Assembly: GCA_025924275.1 (NCBI GenBank)
Contig: JAICEH010000060.1
Span: 1-9,991, forward strand
Direction of reading: 5' to 3'
Origin: Gemmatimonadales bacterium
GTDB taxonomy: Bacteria; Gemmatimonadota; Gemmatimonadetes; Gemmatimonadales; GWC2-71-9
Length of the DNA stretch: 9,991 nt
The position numbers were made by a program, and so were the translations under genes. The notes under the pieces were generated by a model. That model was not told where the DNA came from. It searched no databases and worked only from the letters and a program-made list of their open reading frames with translations. Positions 1-5,606 of the stretch are shown one piece after another. Position 1 is the stretch's first letter. Every line of letters begins with the position of its first letter.

Positions 1-86
1 CATCGCGACGATAGTCCCCGGCACGGGGCTCCGCCAGCGCCGGGCCTTGCTCCGGCCCCCGCACCCCACCAACTTTCCCGCCCGCT
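1..86. other. Upstream intergenic leader of tRNA-Ser with small GC hairpins
   Basis: No gene can be supported in this stretch. It holds two small inverted repeats: CCCCG-GCA-CGGGG at 16-28, and GCCGG/CCGGC at 39-43 and 52-56. Either could be the end of a transcript entering from the left. A very weak promoter-like pair for the tRNA is TTGCTC at 47-52 and AACTTT at 71-76, with 18 bases between them. It would place initiation just before the tRNA at 87. The match to the consensus is poor and I would not rely on it. Confidence 0.25.
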
Positions 87-178
87 GGAGTGGTGGCCGA
101 GCGGCTGAAGGCGGCGGTTTGCTAAACCGTTATAGGGGTCTAAAGCCCCTATCGGGGGTTCGAATCCCCCCCACTCCG
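87..178 (+). tRNA. tRNA-Ser (anticodon GCT)
   Basis: This is a type II tRNA with all arms readable. The acceptor stem is GGAGTGG (87-93) pairing with CCACTCC (171-177), followed by discriminator G at 178. The anticodon stem pairs 114-118 with 126-130 (one G-U pair at its base) around the loop TTGCTAA at 119-125. The anticodon is GCT at 121-123, which reads serine codons AGC and AGU. The long variable arm typical of serine tRNAs is ATAGGGG (132-138) with CCCCTAT (146-152). The T arm is GGGGG-TTCGAAT-CCCCC at 154-170. CCA is not encoded, so it must be added after transcription. The next gene, gltX, starts only 98 bases downstream, and a hairpin-forming repeat fills that gap. Confidence 0.97.
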
Positions 179-183
179 TGTTC

Positions 184-257
184 GGGGAGCGGGGAGCAGG
201 GACCGGGGAACGGGCCGCACCGCCCTCCCGCTCCCCGTTCCCCGCTCCCCGTTCCCC
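184..257. repeat. Heptamer-arm inverted repeat, copy 1 (tRNA-gltX gap)
   Basis: The left arm is four tandem heptamers: GGGGAGC (184-190), GGGGAGC (191-197), AGGGACC (198-204) and GGGGAAC (205-211). A GC-rich core follows at 212-229. The right arm is GCTCCCC, GTTCCCC, GCTCCCC, GTTCCCC (230-257). The arms are complementary apart from a few mismatches and G-U pairs, so a long imperfect hairpin is expected in DNA or RNA. It begins six bases after the tRNA and ends five bases before the gltX ribosome binding site. It could therefore end or process the tRNA transcript, or influence gltX translation; these roles are inference. A second member of the family lies at 2907-2996, with a similar core in the opposite orientation. 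Confidence 0.85.
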
Positions 258-262
258 TTGCT

Positions 263-266
263 GGAG
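263..266 (+). promoter_or_regulatory. Ribosome binding site of gltX
   Basis: GGAG at 263-266 lies ten bases before the GTG at 277. It supports that start over the upstream in-frame GTG at 178, which lies on the last base of the tRNA and would translate the hairpin repeat. The site directly follows the right arm of the repeat. Confidence 0.55.
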
Positions 267-276
267 ACACCTCCGC

Positions 277-1710
277 GTGACCACCGCCGCCCTCCCCCGC
301 GTTCGCTTCGCCCCGTCACCCACCGGGTACCTCCACGTCGGCGGCGCGCGGACCGCGCTCTTCAACTGGCTCTTCGCGCGGAAGACCGGCGGCACGTTCA
401 TCCTCCGGATCGAGGACACCGACAAGGACCGGAGCACGGACGCCCACACGCAGGTGATCCTGGACGGCCTCGCCTGGATGGGCCTCGCCTGGGACGAGGG
501 CCCGTACTTCCAGGGCGCGGAGGGGGCCCGGCACCGCGCCGACGCGGAGCGGCTCCTCGCCGCGGGGAAGGCCTATCGCTGCTTCTGCACCCCCGACACG
601 CTCGACGCCCAGCGCCGGGCCGCCGAGGCGGCGAAGTCCGCCTTCCGCTACGACCGCCGCTGCCGCGGGCTCGCCGCCGGCGAGGTGGAACGGCGCCTGG
701 CCGCGGGCGAGCCGGCGGTGATCCGCTTCCTGATGCCGGACGACGAGATCGCCTGGGAGGACGCCGTGCACGGCCGGATCAGCTTCCGGGGCACGGACCT
801 CGACGACCTCGTCATCCTCCGGAGCGACGGATCGCCGATCTACAACCTCGCCGTCGTGTCGGACGACATCGCGATGCGCATCACGCACGTCATCCGCGGC
901 GACGACCACATCTCCAACACGCCGAAGCAGGTGGCGCTCTACCGCGCCCTCGGGCACGCACCGCCCGTGTTCGCCCACGTGCCGATGATCCTCGGCGCCG
1001 ACGGGAAGAAGCTGTCCAAGCGGCACGGGGCCACCGCGGTCGGCGATTACCAGGACCGGGGGATCCTCCCGGCCGCGATGCGCAACTTCCTGGCGCTGCT
1101 GGGCTGGTCGCCCGGCGGGGACCGCGAGATCATGGCCGAGGCGGAGATGATCGGGCTCTTCTCCCTGGAGGGGATCCAGAAGAAGCCGGCGGTCTTCGAC
1201 ACCGCCAAGCTCGAATGGATGAACGGCCAGTACCTCTCGATGCTCTCCGCCGGCGAGCTGCTCGCGCCGGTGCGGCGGGAGCTGGATCGCCTCGGGGTGG
1301 ACTCCGGCAGCCGCGACCTCGGGCCGCTGATCGAGGCCACGAAGGCGCGGGCACGAACCATCACCCACATCGCCGAGCAGGTCGCGGTGCGGCTCGACGC
1401 GGGGCGCGTGACCCGCGACGAGAAGGGCGAGGCGCTGGTGCGGAAGCTGGGCGAGGCCTACGCCGCCAACCTCGGCCTGGCGGCCCGGGAACTCGCCGGC
1501 GTGCCGCCCGCGGAATGGACCCCCGACCGGTTGATCGAGGTGCTCAAGGCGGCCGCGGAGCAGGCCGGACTCAAGCTCGGCGACCTGCTCCAGCCGGTGC
1601 GCGTGGCCCTCACCGGCGGCACGGTGAGCGAGCCGGTGAACGAACTGCTGCACGTGGTAGGACGGGACGCGAGCCTCGCGCGGCTCCACGCGGCGGCCCG
1701 CCTCGCGTGA
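277..1710 (+). CDS. gltX: Glutamate-tRNA ligase (GluRS, class I)
   Basis: This enzyme charges tRNA-Glu with glutamate using ATP in the cytoplasm. It supplies Glu-tRNA for translation and, in many bacteria, for haem synthesis. The 477-residue product has the usual family length. Near the N-terminus is FAPSPTGYLHVGGART (residues 11-26), carrying the class I HIGH-type signature as HVGG. The second class I signature is KKLSKRHG at 244-251. Other GluRS hallmarks are RIEDTD at 44-49, YNLAVVSDD at 189-197 and VIRGDDHISNTPKQ at 205-218. Cysteines C102, C104 and C129 match the zinc site found in many GluRS. The C-terminal third is the helical anticodon-binding part. I chose GTG at 277 because GGAG precedes it and the conserved fold begins about nine residues later. 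The stop overlaps the start of the next gene as GTGA, so the two are probably translated together. Whether it also charges tRNA-Gln cannot be told from this sequence. Confidence 0.96.
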   Translation: MTTAALPRVRFAPSPTGYLHVGGARTALFNWLFARKTGGTFILRIEDTDKDRSTDAHTQVILDGLAWMGLAWDEGPYFQGAEGARHRADAERLLAAGKAYRCFCTPDTLDAQRRAAEAAKSAFRYDRRCRGLAAGEVERRLAAGEPAVIRFLMPDDEIAWEDAVHGRISFRGTDLDDLVILRSDGSPIYNLAVVSDDIAMRITHVIRGDDHISNTPKQVALYRALGHAPPVFAHVPMILGADGKKLSKRHGATAVGDYQDRGILPAAMRNFLALLGWSPGGDREIMAEAEMIGLFSLEGIQKKPAVFDTAKLEWMNGQYLSMLSAGELLAPVRRELDRLGVDSGSRDLGPLIEATKARARTITHIAEQVAVRLDAGRVTRDEKGEALVRKLGEAYAANLGLAARELAGVPPAEWTPDRLIEVLKAAAEQAGLKLGDLLQPVRVALTGGTVSEPVNELLHVVGRDASLARLHAAARLA

Positions 1711-2939
1711 CCCGCGCGCCCCGGCGGGCGGGCATCCTCCTGCTCGCCCTGGCGGCGGCGTGCGCCCCGGCCCGGCCGCCCGCCGAGCCGGTTCCCCGGG
1801 CGGAGCCCGTCCCGCCGGACACCGTGGCGCTCCGGCCGGTCTCCCCCGACACCGCCCCCCGGGCGCCGGTGCGCGCGGCCCTGCCGGTTCGCCTGGCCCT
1901 CACCGGCGACATCAACCTCGGCACCATCACGCTCTCCGACGGCCTTCCGCCCGACGACGGCCGCGGCCTCCTCGGCGCGGTGGATTCCCTCCTCACGGGA
2001 GAGCTGGTGATCGGAAACTTCGAGGGGGCGCTGGCGGACAGCGGCGCGCCGGAGAAGTGCGACCGGATGGCGCAGGAGGCCGAGCGGCGCGCCCGTCGGC
2101 AGGGGCGGCGCTGGACCCGGGCCGACCGCGAGGCGATGCGCTGCTACGCCTTCGCCACGCCGACCCGGCTTGCGCCGCGCCTGCCCGAGGCCGGGTTCAC
2201 CCACCTCAACCTCGCGAACAACCACGCCAACGACATGGGCCCGGCGGGCCGGGCCCTCACCGAGCGCGTGTTCGACTCCCTCGGGGTGCGGACCTACGGG
2301 CCGCTCGGGCGGATCACCGTGGATACGGTCCGGCGGGGCGACAGCCTGACCGTGGTGGGCCTGATCGGCTTCACCACCTACCCGTACGCCTACGACCTCC
2401 TCGACCTCGAGCGCACCCGCGCCGTGGTGGATTCGCTGCGGCACCTCGTGGACGTGCTGGTGGTCACCTTCCACGGAGGTGGCGAGGGCGCGGGCGCCGG
2501 GACGACGCCCGACGCGATGGAGTACCTCGGGCGCGAGCCCCGGGGAGACCTGCGCCGCTGGGCCCGGGTGGCGGTGGAGGCGGGGGCCGACGCGGTCGTG
2601 GGCCACGGCCCGCACGTGCTGCGGGGAGTGGAATTCCACCGGGGCCGGCCGATTGCGTATTCCCTGGGGAACTTCCTGACCTACCGGGGATTCAGCCTGG
2701 CACCGCCACTCCATCTCACCGCGGTGCTGCAGCTCGAACTCGCCGGCGACGGCCGCTTCCTGCGGGGCCGGCTGGTGCCGCTCATCCAGCAGCCCCGCCG
2801 GGGACCCGTGCCCGACAGCTCCGGCGCGGCGCTGGCCTTCGTGGCCGCGAGGACGGCGGAGGACTTTCCCGAGACGGGGGCGGCATTCCAGCCGGATGGG
2901 ACGTTCGGGGAACGGGGACCGGGGAACGGGGACCGGTAA
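1707..2939 (+). CDS. CapA-family lipoprotein (PGA_cap metallophosphatase-like fold)
   Basis: The family is named for CapA/PgsA of poly-gamma-glutamate capsule synthesis, and most members outside capsule operons have no known substrate. The 410-residue product starts at GTG 1707, which overlaps the gltX stop. A short basic and hydrophobic leader ends in LAAAC with C19, a plausible lipobox, so it is likely a lipoprotein. A Pro-rich linker (20-60) follows. Family motifs are GDINLG (67-72), NFEG (104-107), NLANNHANDMGPAG (168-181), HGGGEG (256-261), GHGPHVLRGVEF (299-310) and SLGNFL (319-324). No capB or capC homologue is nearby, so a capsule role is not supported here. The last ten residues, 401-410 (Gly/Arg/Asn-rich), are encoded by the heptamer repeat, and the TAA lies inside it. 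The native C-terminus was probably overwritten by that repeat. Family assignment is firm; the cellular role is unknown. Confidence 0.88.
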   Translation: MTRAPRRAGILLLALAAACAPARPPAEPVPRAEPVPPDTVALRPVSPDTAPRAPVRAALPVRLALTGDINLGTITLSDGLPPDDGRGLLGAVDSLLTGELVIGNFEGALADSGAPEKCDRMAQEAERRARRQGRRWTRADREAMRCYAFATPTRLAPRLPEAGFTHLNLANNHANDMGPAGRALTERVFDSLGVRTYGPLGRITVDTVRRGDSLTVVGLIGFTTYPYAYDLLDLERTRAVVDSLRHLVDVLVVTFHGGGEGAGAGTTPDAMEYLGREPRGDLRRWARVAVEAGADAVVGHGPHVLRGVEFHRGRPIAYSLGNFLTYRGFSLAPPLHLTAVLQLELAGDGRFLRGRLVPLIQQPRRGPVPDSSGAALAFVAARTAEDFPETGAAFQPDGTFGERGPGNGDR

Positions 2940-2996
2940 CGGCCGAGGAGGGTGGGGCGGCGGGTCCCGCTCCCCGCTCCCCGTTCCCCGCTCCCC
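2907..2996. repeat. Heptamer-arm inverted repeat, copy 2 (between convergent genes)
   Basis: The left arm is GGGGAAC, GGGGACC, GGGGAAC, GGGGACC (2907-2934). A core of about 34 bases follows (2935-2968), then the right arm GCTCCCC, GCTCCCC, GTTCCCC, GCTCCCC (2969-2996). Read on the minus strand, bases 2947-2961 give GCCGCCCCACCCTCC. This matches 13 of 15 bases with GCCGCACCGCCCTCC at 214-228 in copy 1, so this copy is inverted relative to copy 1. It covers the end of the CapA-like gene and stops six bases before the stop codon of the opposing minus-strand gene. The hairpin could end transcription from both sides, although no T-tract is present. Confidence 0.85.
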
Positions 2997-3001
2997 TCAG
3001 A

Positions 3002-3445
3002 TCACGCCTGCCACTCCCCCTTCCCGACCCAGACCCGTGACAGCATCTCGTCCAGCGCGCCGCCTTCCACGAAGCGCGAGAGGGCGGTGGCCGTGGAGAG
3101 CGCGTCGAGGCCCCAGAGCGCCGCGCGCTTGGGCGTGCCGTCCAGGTCGGCCTGGACGAACGATTCCTCGCCCTGGTGCCACAGGATGGGGAGGCGCGGC
3201 ACCAGGCTCCCGGTGACGCCGTTGGCCCCGGGGCCGCCGATCGCGATCGTCGGGTGCCCGTGCAGCTGCGGATGGTCGAGGAACCAGGCGTCGTCCACCA
3301 CGACCGCGCGGCGGTGCGGTACCCCGCCGCCGCGCCGGTCGATCTCTCCCTGCAGCCGCAGCGCCAGCGGGCGGTCCTTGCTCCCCGCCGACAGCCCCGC
3401 ACCTACCACCACGACCACGGTCGCGTCGCTCCGGAACATCGTCAC
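3002..3445 (-). CDS. Uncharacterised 147-residue protein, possible Rossmann-like fold
   Basis: I do not recognise this family. The product starts with a strand of hydrophobic residues and a glycine turn (ATVVVVVGAGLSAGS). It contains IAIGGPGANG in the middle and ends in a helical segment with ALWGLDALSTATALSRFVEG followed by WVGKGEW. The alternation of short hydrophobic strands and glycine-rich turns suggests a small alpha/beta fold that could bind a nucleotide or phosphate, but no catalytic signature is clear. There is no signal peptide or membrane segment. GTG at 3445 overlaps the upstream stop as GTGA; an in-frame ATG at 3439 is an alternative start. It is the last gene of the minus-strand block and stops next to the repeat at 2907-2996. 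Coupling to the TonB-like gene suggests a shared process, but the function is unknown. Confidence 0.75.
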   Translation of the reverse strand: MTMFRSDATVVVVVGAGLSAGSKDRPLALRLQGEIDRRGGGVPHRRAVVVDDAWFLDHPQLHGHPTIAIGGPGANGVTGSLVPRLPILWHQGEESFVQADLDGTPKRAALWGLDALSTATALSRFVEGGALDEMLSRVWVGKGEWQA

Positions 3446-4326
3446 GGGACCGGCCCCGCGGCCGAGTCCGGCGCCTGCCGTTGCGCCTCGCGCAGCCGGC
3501 GCTCGCGCTCCTTCCGCTCCCGGATCTCCCGCACGTACCGCTTGAACTCGGCGGTGTTGTCGGCCCGGGCCGCCGCCTGGTAGATGTCGCGCCGGATGTC
3601 CATCAGGTGCTCGTAGGCCTTGTTCTGGTCGTAGTTGCCGGCCGCGGGGAGCGGGAGCAGGGCCAGCAGGACCGAGGGGATCTTGATGCCCGCGATGTAG
3701 ATGAACCGCTCGTCGAGCCCGAACTTCCGCCCCCCCAGCTCGGTGGTCCAGGAGGGAAGCGCCACCCCGTCAGCCCCCGGCTCGCGTGCCACCGAGTCGA
3801 GGTAGGCCTGCACGGTGGCCGTGACGAGACTGTCGGCCAGTTCCTCGTTGCTGCGGTGGATCCGCCGCGCCAGCTCCTGCGGGGTCGCCGGAAGCGGCCG
3901 CACCCAGAGCTGGCCGCTGGCCAGCGCCGGGGGCAGCCGCCCCGCGCCGCGCGCGGCAGCCGCCGATTCCGCCGCCGTTCTCCGGAGCGCGGGACCCCGC
4001 TCCGCGATGGCTGGCGGCTCACCGCGCACGACTGCGTCGCGCGGGGCCCCGCCAGCGGGCTCCGGCAGCGGGCGGAGCTCCCGCAGCGCCCGGCCGGCTC
4101 CCCGGGGACCGGGCTGGAAGGGCACCGCCTCGGCGCGCACCGACCCCTCCGGCTGGGGCAGCAGGAGTACCCGTTCGACCGCGCCTCGGTCCGCGAAGGT
4201 GCGTGCCCCGGCCCCGATCAGGCCGGCGAGCGCGAGGTGCGCGAGGACGCTCGCGCCGAGCGCCAGCCCCCGTCCGCGGGGGTCCCGCCGGCCGGCGGTG
4301 AGGCGGAACTCAGGCGCGGGCCGCAA
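3442..4326 (-). CDS. TonB-like single-pass membrane protein of unknown function
   Basis: The 294-residue product has a short basic N-terminus and one membrane segment at about residues 21-41. That segment carries S26-V-L-A-H30, matching the S-x3-H spacing known from the TonB anchor that contacts ExbBD. A Pro/Arg/Ala-rich stretch of roughly 100 residues follows, as in periplasmic TonB linkers. The last ~130 residues look folded, including WTTELGGRKFGLDERFIYIAG, then LPAAGNYDQNKAYEHLMDIR and a charged Arg/Glu helix. I see no TonB C-terminal domain, so energy transduction to outer-membrane receptors is not supported. The start is uncertain. TTG at 4326 is the only usual start codon before the membrane segment, and it overlaps the aminotransferase gene by 17 bases. 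The 3' end overlaps the next gene by four bases. Confidence 0.72.
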   Translation of the reverse strand: MRPAPEFRLTAGRRDPRGRGLALGASVLAHLALAGLIGAGARTFADRGAVERVLLLPQPEGSVRAEAVPFQPGPRGAGRALRELRPLPEPAGGAPRDAVVRGEPPAIAERGPALRRTAAESAAAARGAGRLPPALASGQLWVRPLPATPQELARRIHRSNEELADSLVTATVQAYLDSVAREPGADGVALPSWTTELGGRKFGLDERFIYIAGIKIPSVLLALLPLPAAGNYDQNKAYEHLMDIRRDIYQAAARADNTAEFKRYVREIRERKERERRLREAQRQAPDSAAGPVP

Positions 4327-5506
4327 CCGGCTCGTCGCGTGCCGCCTCGAGCGCCTTGCCCAGCCGCGCGATCGCCTCGCGGAGGCGGTCCACGGGCACC
4401 GTCAGGGCGATGCGGTAGTAGCCCTCGCCGGCCGGCCCGAACGCGCTCCCCGGGAGGACCAGCGCACCGAAGCGCTCCAGGGCGATCTTCGCGAAGTGGG
4501 CCGAGGCGACGCCCTCCGGCAGCGGCACCCAGAGGTACATCGCGGCCTTGGGCGGGGCGAGCGTCACGCCCTGCTCGGCCAGGGCGGCGATCGCGGCGTC
4601 GCGCCGCCGCTGGAGCTCGACCCGGATCGGCTCGACGATCTCGTCGGCGTGCTCCAGCACCGCGGCCCCCGCCTTCTGCAGGGCGAGGAAGGGCCCGGTG
4701 TCCACGTACGACTTGACCGTCTGGAGCGCGCCCACCAGCTCCTTCCGGCCCACCACGAAGCCCAGCCGCCAGCCGGTCATGGAGTAGCTCTTCGACAGGG
4801 AGAAGAACTCCAGCGCCACCTCGCGCGCGCCCTCCACGTCGAAGATGCTCGGGGCCTGGTAGCCGTCGTAGGTGAGGTCGCAGTAGGCGTTGTCGTAGGC
4901 CAGCAGGATGTCGTGCCGCCGGCACGTCGCGACGGTGCGCTCGAGGTAGGCCTGGTCCGCCACCGCGGCGGTCGGGTTGTTGGGATAGTTGAGGTAGGCG
5001 AGCCGCGTCCGCCCCAGCAGGTCGGCAGGCAGGCGGTCGAGGTGCACCAGGAAGTCGTCCTCGCGGCGGAGCGGCAGGATGTGCGGCGTGCCGCCCGAGA
5101 GCAGCGCCCCGCCGATGTAGGCCTGGTAGCCCGGCTCCGGTACCAGGACCACGTCGCCCGGGTTCACCAGGGCGGCCGGGAGGTGCGACAGCCCCTCCTT
5201 CGAGCCGATCAGCGGGAGGGTCTCCGCCACCGGGTCGAAGCGGTGCCCGTAACGCCGCTCCAGCCACGCCACGCAGGCCCGGCGATAGGCCGGCAGCCCC
5301 TGCTGGAACCCGTACTTGCTGAGGGAGGGGTCGGCGAGGCCATCGCGCAGGGTCTCGACCGCGATCGCCGGCGGGGGCGCGTCGTTGTCGCCCGCGCCGA
5401 CGTCGATGACGTCCATCCCCTCGTCGATGAGGCGCCGCTTGATGGCGGGCAGGTGGGCGAGCGGGTAGCCCGGCAGGGCGCGCAGGCGCTGGCTGAACTC
5501 GATCAT
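4310..5506 (-). CDS. PLP-dependent class I/II aminotransferase, LL-diaminopimelate aminotransferase (DapL)-type
   Basis: A fold-type I PLP enzyme of 398 residues, the usual length. The PLP lysine is K239 in SLSKSYSMTGWRLGF, and R247 in that motif is a likely substrate carboxylate contact. D205 and Y208 (YDNAY) fit the pyridine-nitrogen and phenolate partners, and N177 lies in NYPNNPT. GSKEGLSHLP (101-110), NPGDVVLVPEPGY (115-127) and DGYQAPS (214-220) resemble DapL-type enzymes, which convert tetrahydrodipicolinate and glutamate to LL-diaminopimelate for lysine and cell wall synthesis. An alanine- or other amino-acid-specific relative (AlaC-like) cannot be excluded. The canonical NPTG is NPTA here (A180). 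The ATG at 5506 follows GGAGGT at seven bases; the frame stays open upstream to 5605, but that stretch shows no conserved sequence. It is the first gene after a 100-bp gap, so it may start its own transcript. Confidence 0.88.
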   Translation of the reverse strand: MIEFSQRLRALPGYPLAHLPAIKRRLIDEGMDVIDVGAGDNDAPPPAIAVETLRDGLADPSLSKYGFQQGLPAYRRACVAWLERRYGHRFDPVAETLPLIGSKEGLSHLPAALVNPGDVVLVPEPGYQAYIGGALLSGGTPHILPLRREDDFLVHLDRLPADLLGRTRLAYLNYPNNPTAAVADQAYLERTVATCRRHDILLAYDNAYCDLTYDGYQAPSIFDVEGAREVALEFFSLSKSYSMTGWRLGFVVGRKELVGALQTVKSYVDTGPFLALQKAGAAVLEHADEIVEPIRVELQRRRDAAIAALAEQGVTLAPPKAAMYLWVPLPEGVASAHFAKIALERFGALVLPGSAFGPAGEGYYRIALTVPVDRLREAIARLGKALEAARDEPVAARA

Positions 5507-5513
5507 CGGCTGC

Positions 5514-5519
5514 ACCTCC
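5514..5519 (-). promoter_or_regulatory. Strong Shine-Dalgarno of the aminotransferase gene
   Basis: GGAGGT on the minus strand (5519 down to 5514) stands seven bases before the ATG at 5506. It is the only near-perfect ribosome binding site in the window and fixes this start against the longer in-frame extension. Confidence 0.85.
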
Positions 5520-5606
5520 AACGGATCCACGGCGGGCCGGCGGGCCCGCCCACCCCTCAAACCTAGCAGGACCGCGCCCCCCGCGGACGGGCCCGCCCGG
5601 GCCACG
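5520..5606. other. GC-palindrome gap between dinG-like and aminotransferase genes
   Basis: This gap holds the 12-base perfect palindrome GGCGGGCCCGCC (5539-5550). The 11-mer CGGGCCCGCCC occurs twice, at 5541-5551 and 5588-5598, so the segment can fold in several ways. It may serve as the end of the upstream transcript. On the minus strand, the AT-richer patch around 5557-5568 (CTAGGTTTGAGG) is the only place where a -10 element could sit, but no convincing promoter is visible. Confidence 0.3.

Noticed and set aside
1..3. Possible minus-strand ATG of a gene leaving the left edge
   Set aside because: One codon with no ribosome binding site before it is not enough to call a gene.
184..257. CRISPR or minisatellite array
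   Set aside because: The units are contiguous 7-mers with opposing arms and no unique spacers. This is a hairpin repeat.
178..276. Longer N-terminus for GluRS beginning at the GTG at 178
   Set aside because: It would start on the last base of the tRNA and translate the hairpin repeat. Known GluRS proteins begin close to the FAPSPTG motif, as the GTG at 277 gives.
316..2714. Long minus-strand frames (457 and 418 codons) opposite gltX and the capA-like gene
   Set aside because: They have no recognisable domains, composition is that of antisense GC shadows, and they lie opposite genes with clear family motifs.
1760..3040. A 426-codon plus-strand frame overlapping the capA-like gene in another frame
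   Set aside because: It is a Pro/Arg/Gly-rich shadow. The CapA motifs all lie in the frame starting at 1707.
3646..3676. Third heptamer repeat copy (GGGGAGCGGGAGCAGGG stretch)
   Set aside because: It lies inside the TonB-like coding sequence, has no regular heptamer register and no complementary arm.
3481..5566. Plus-strand frames of 411 and 583 codons opposite the TonB-like and aminotransferase genes
   Set aside because: They have no domains and a biased composition, and the opposite strand encodes an enzyme with intact PLP residues.
5507..5605. Aminotransferase start at 5605
   Set aside because: GGAGGT seven bases before the ATG at 5506 fixes the shorter start, and the extension is low-complexity.
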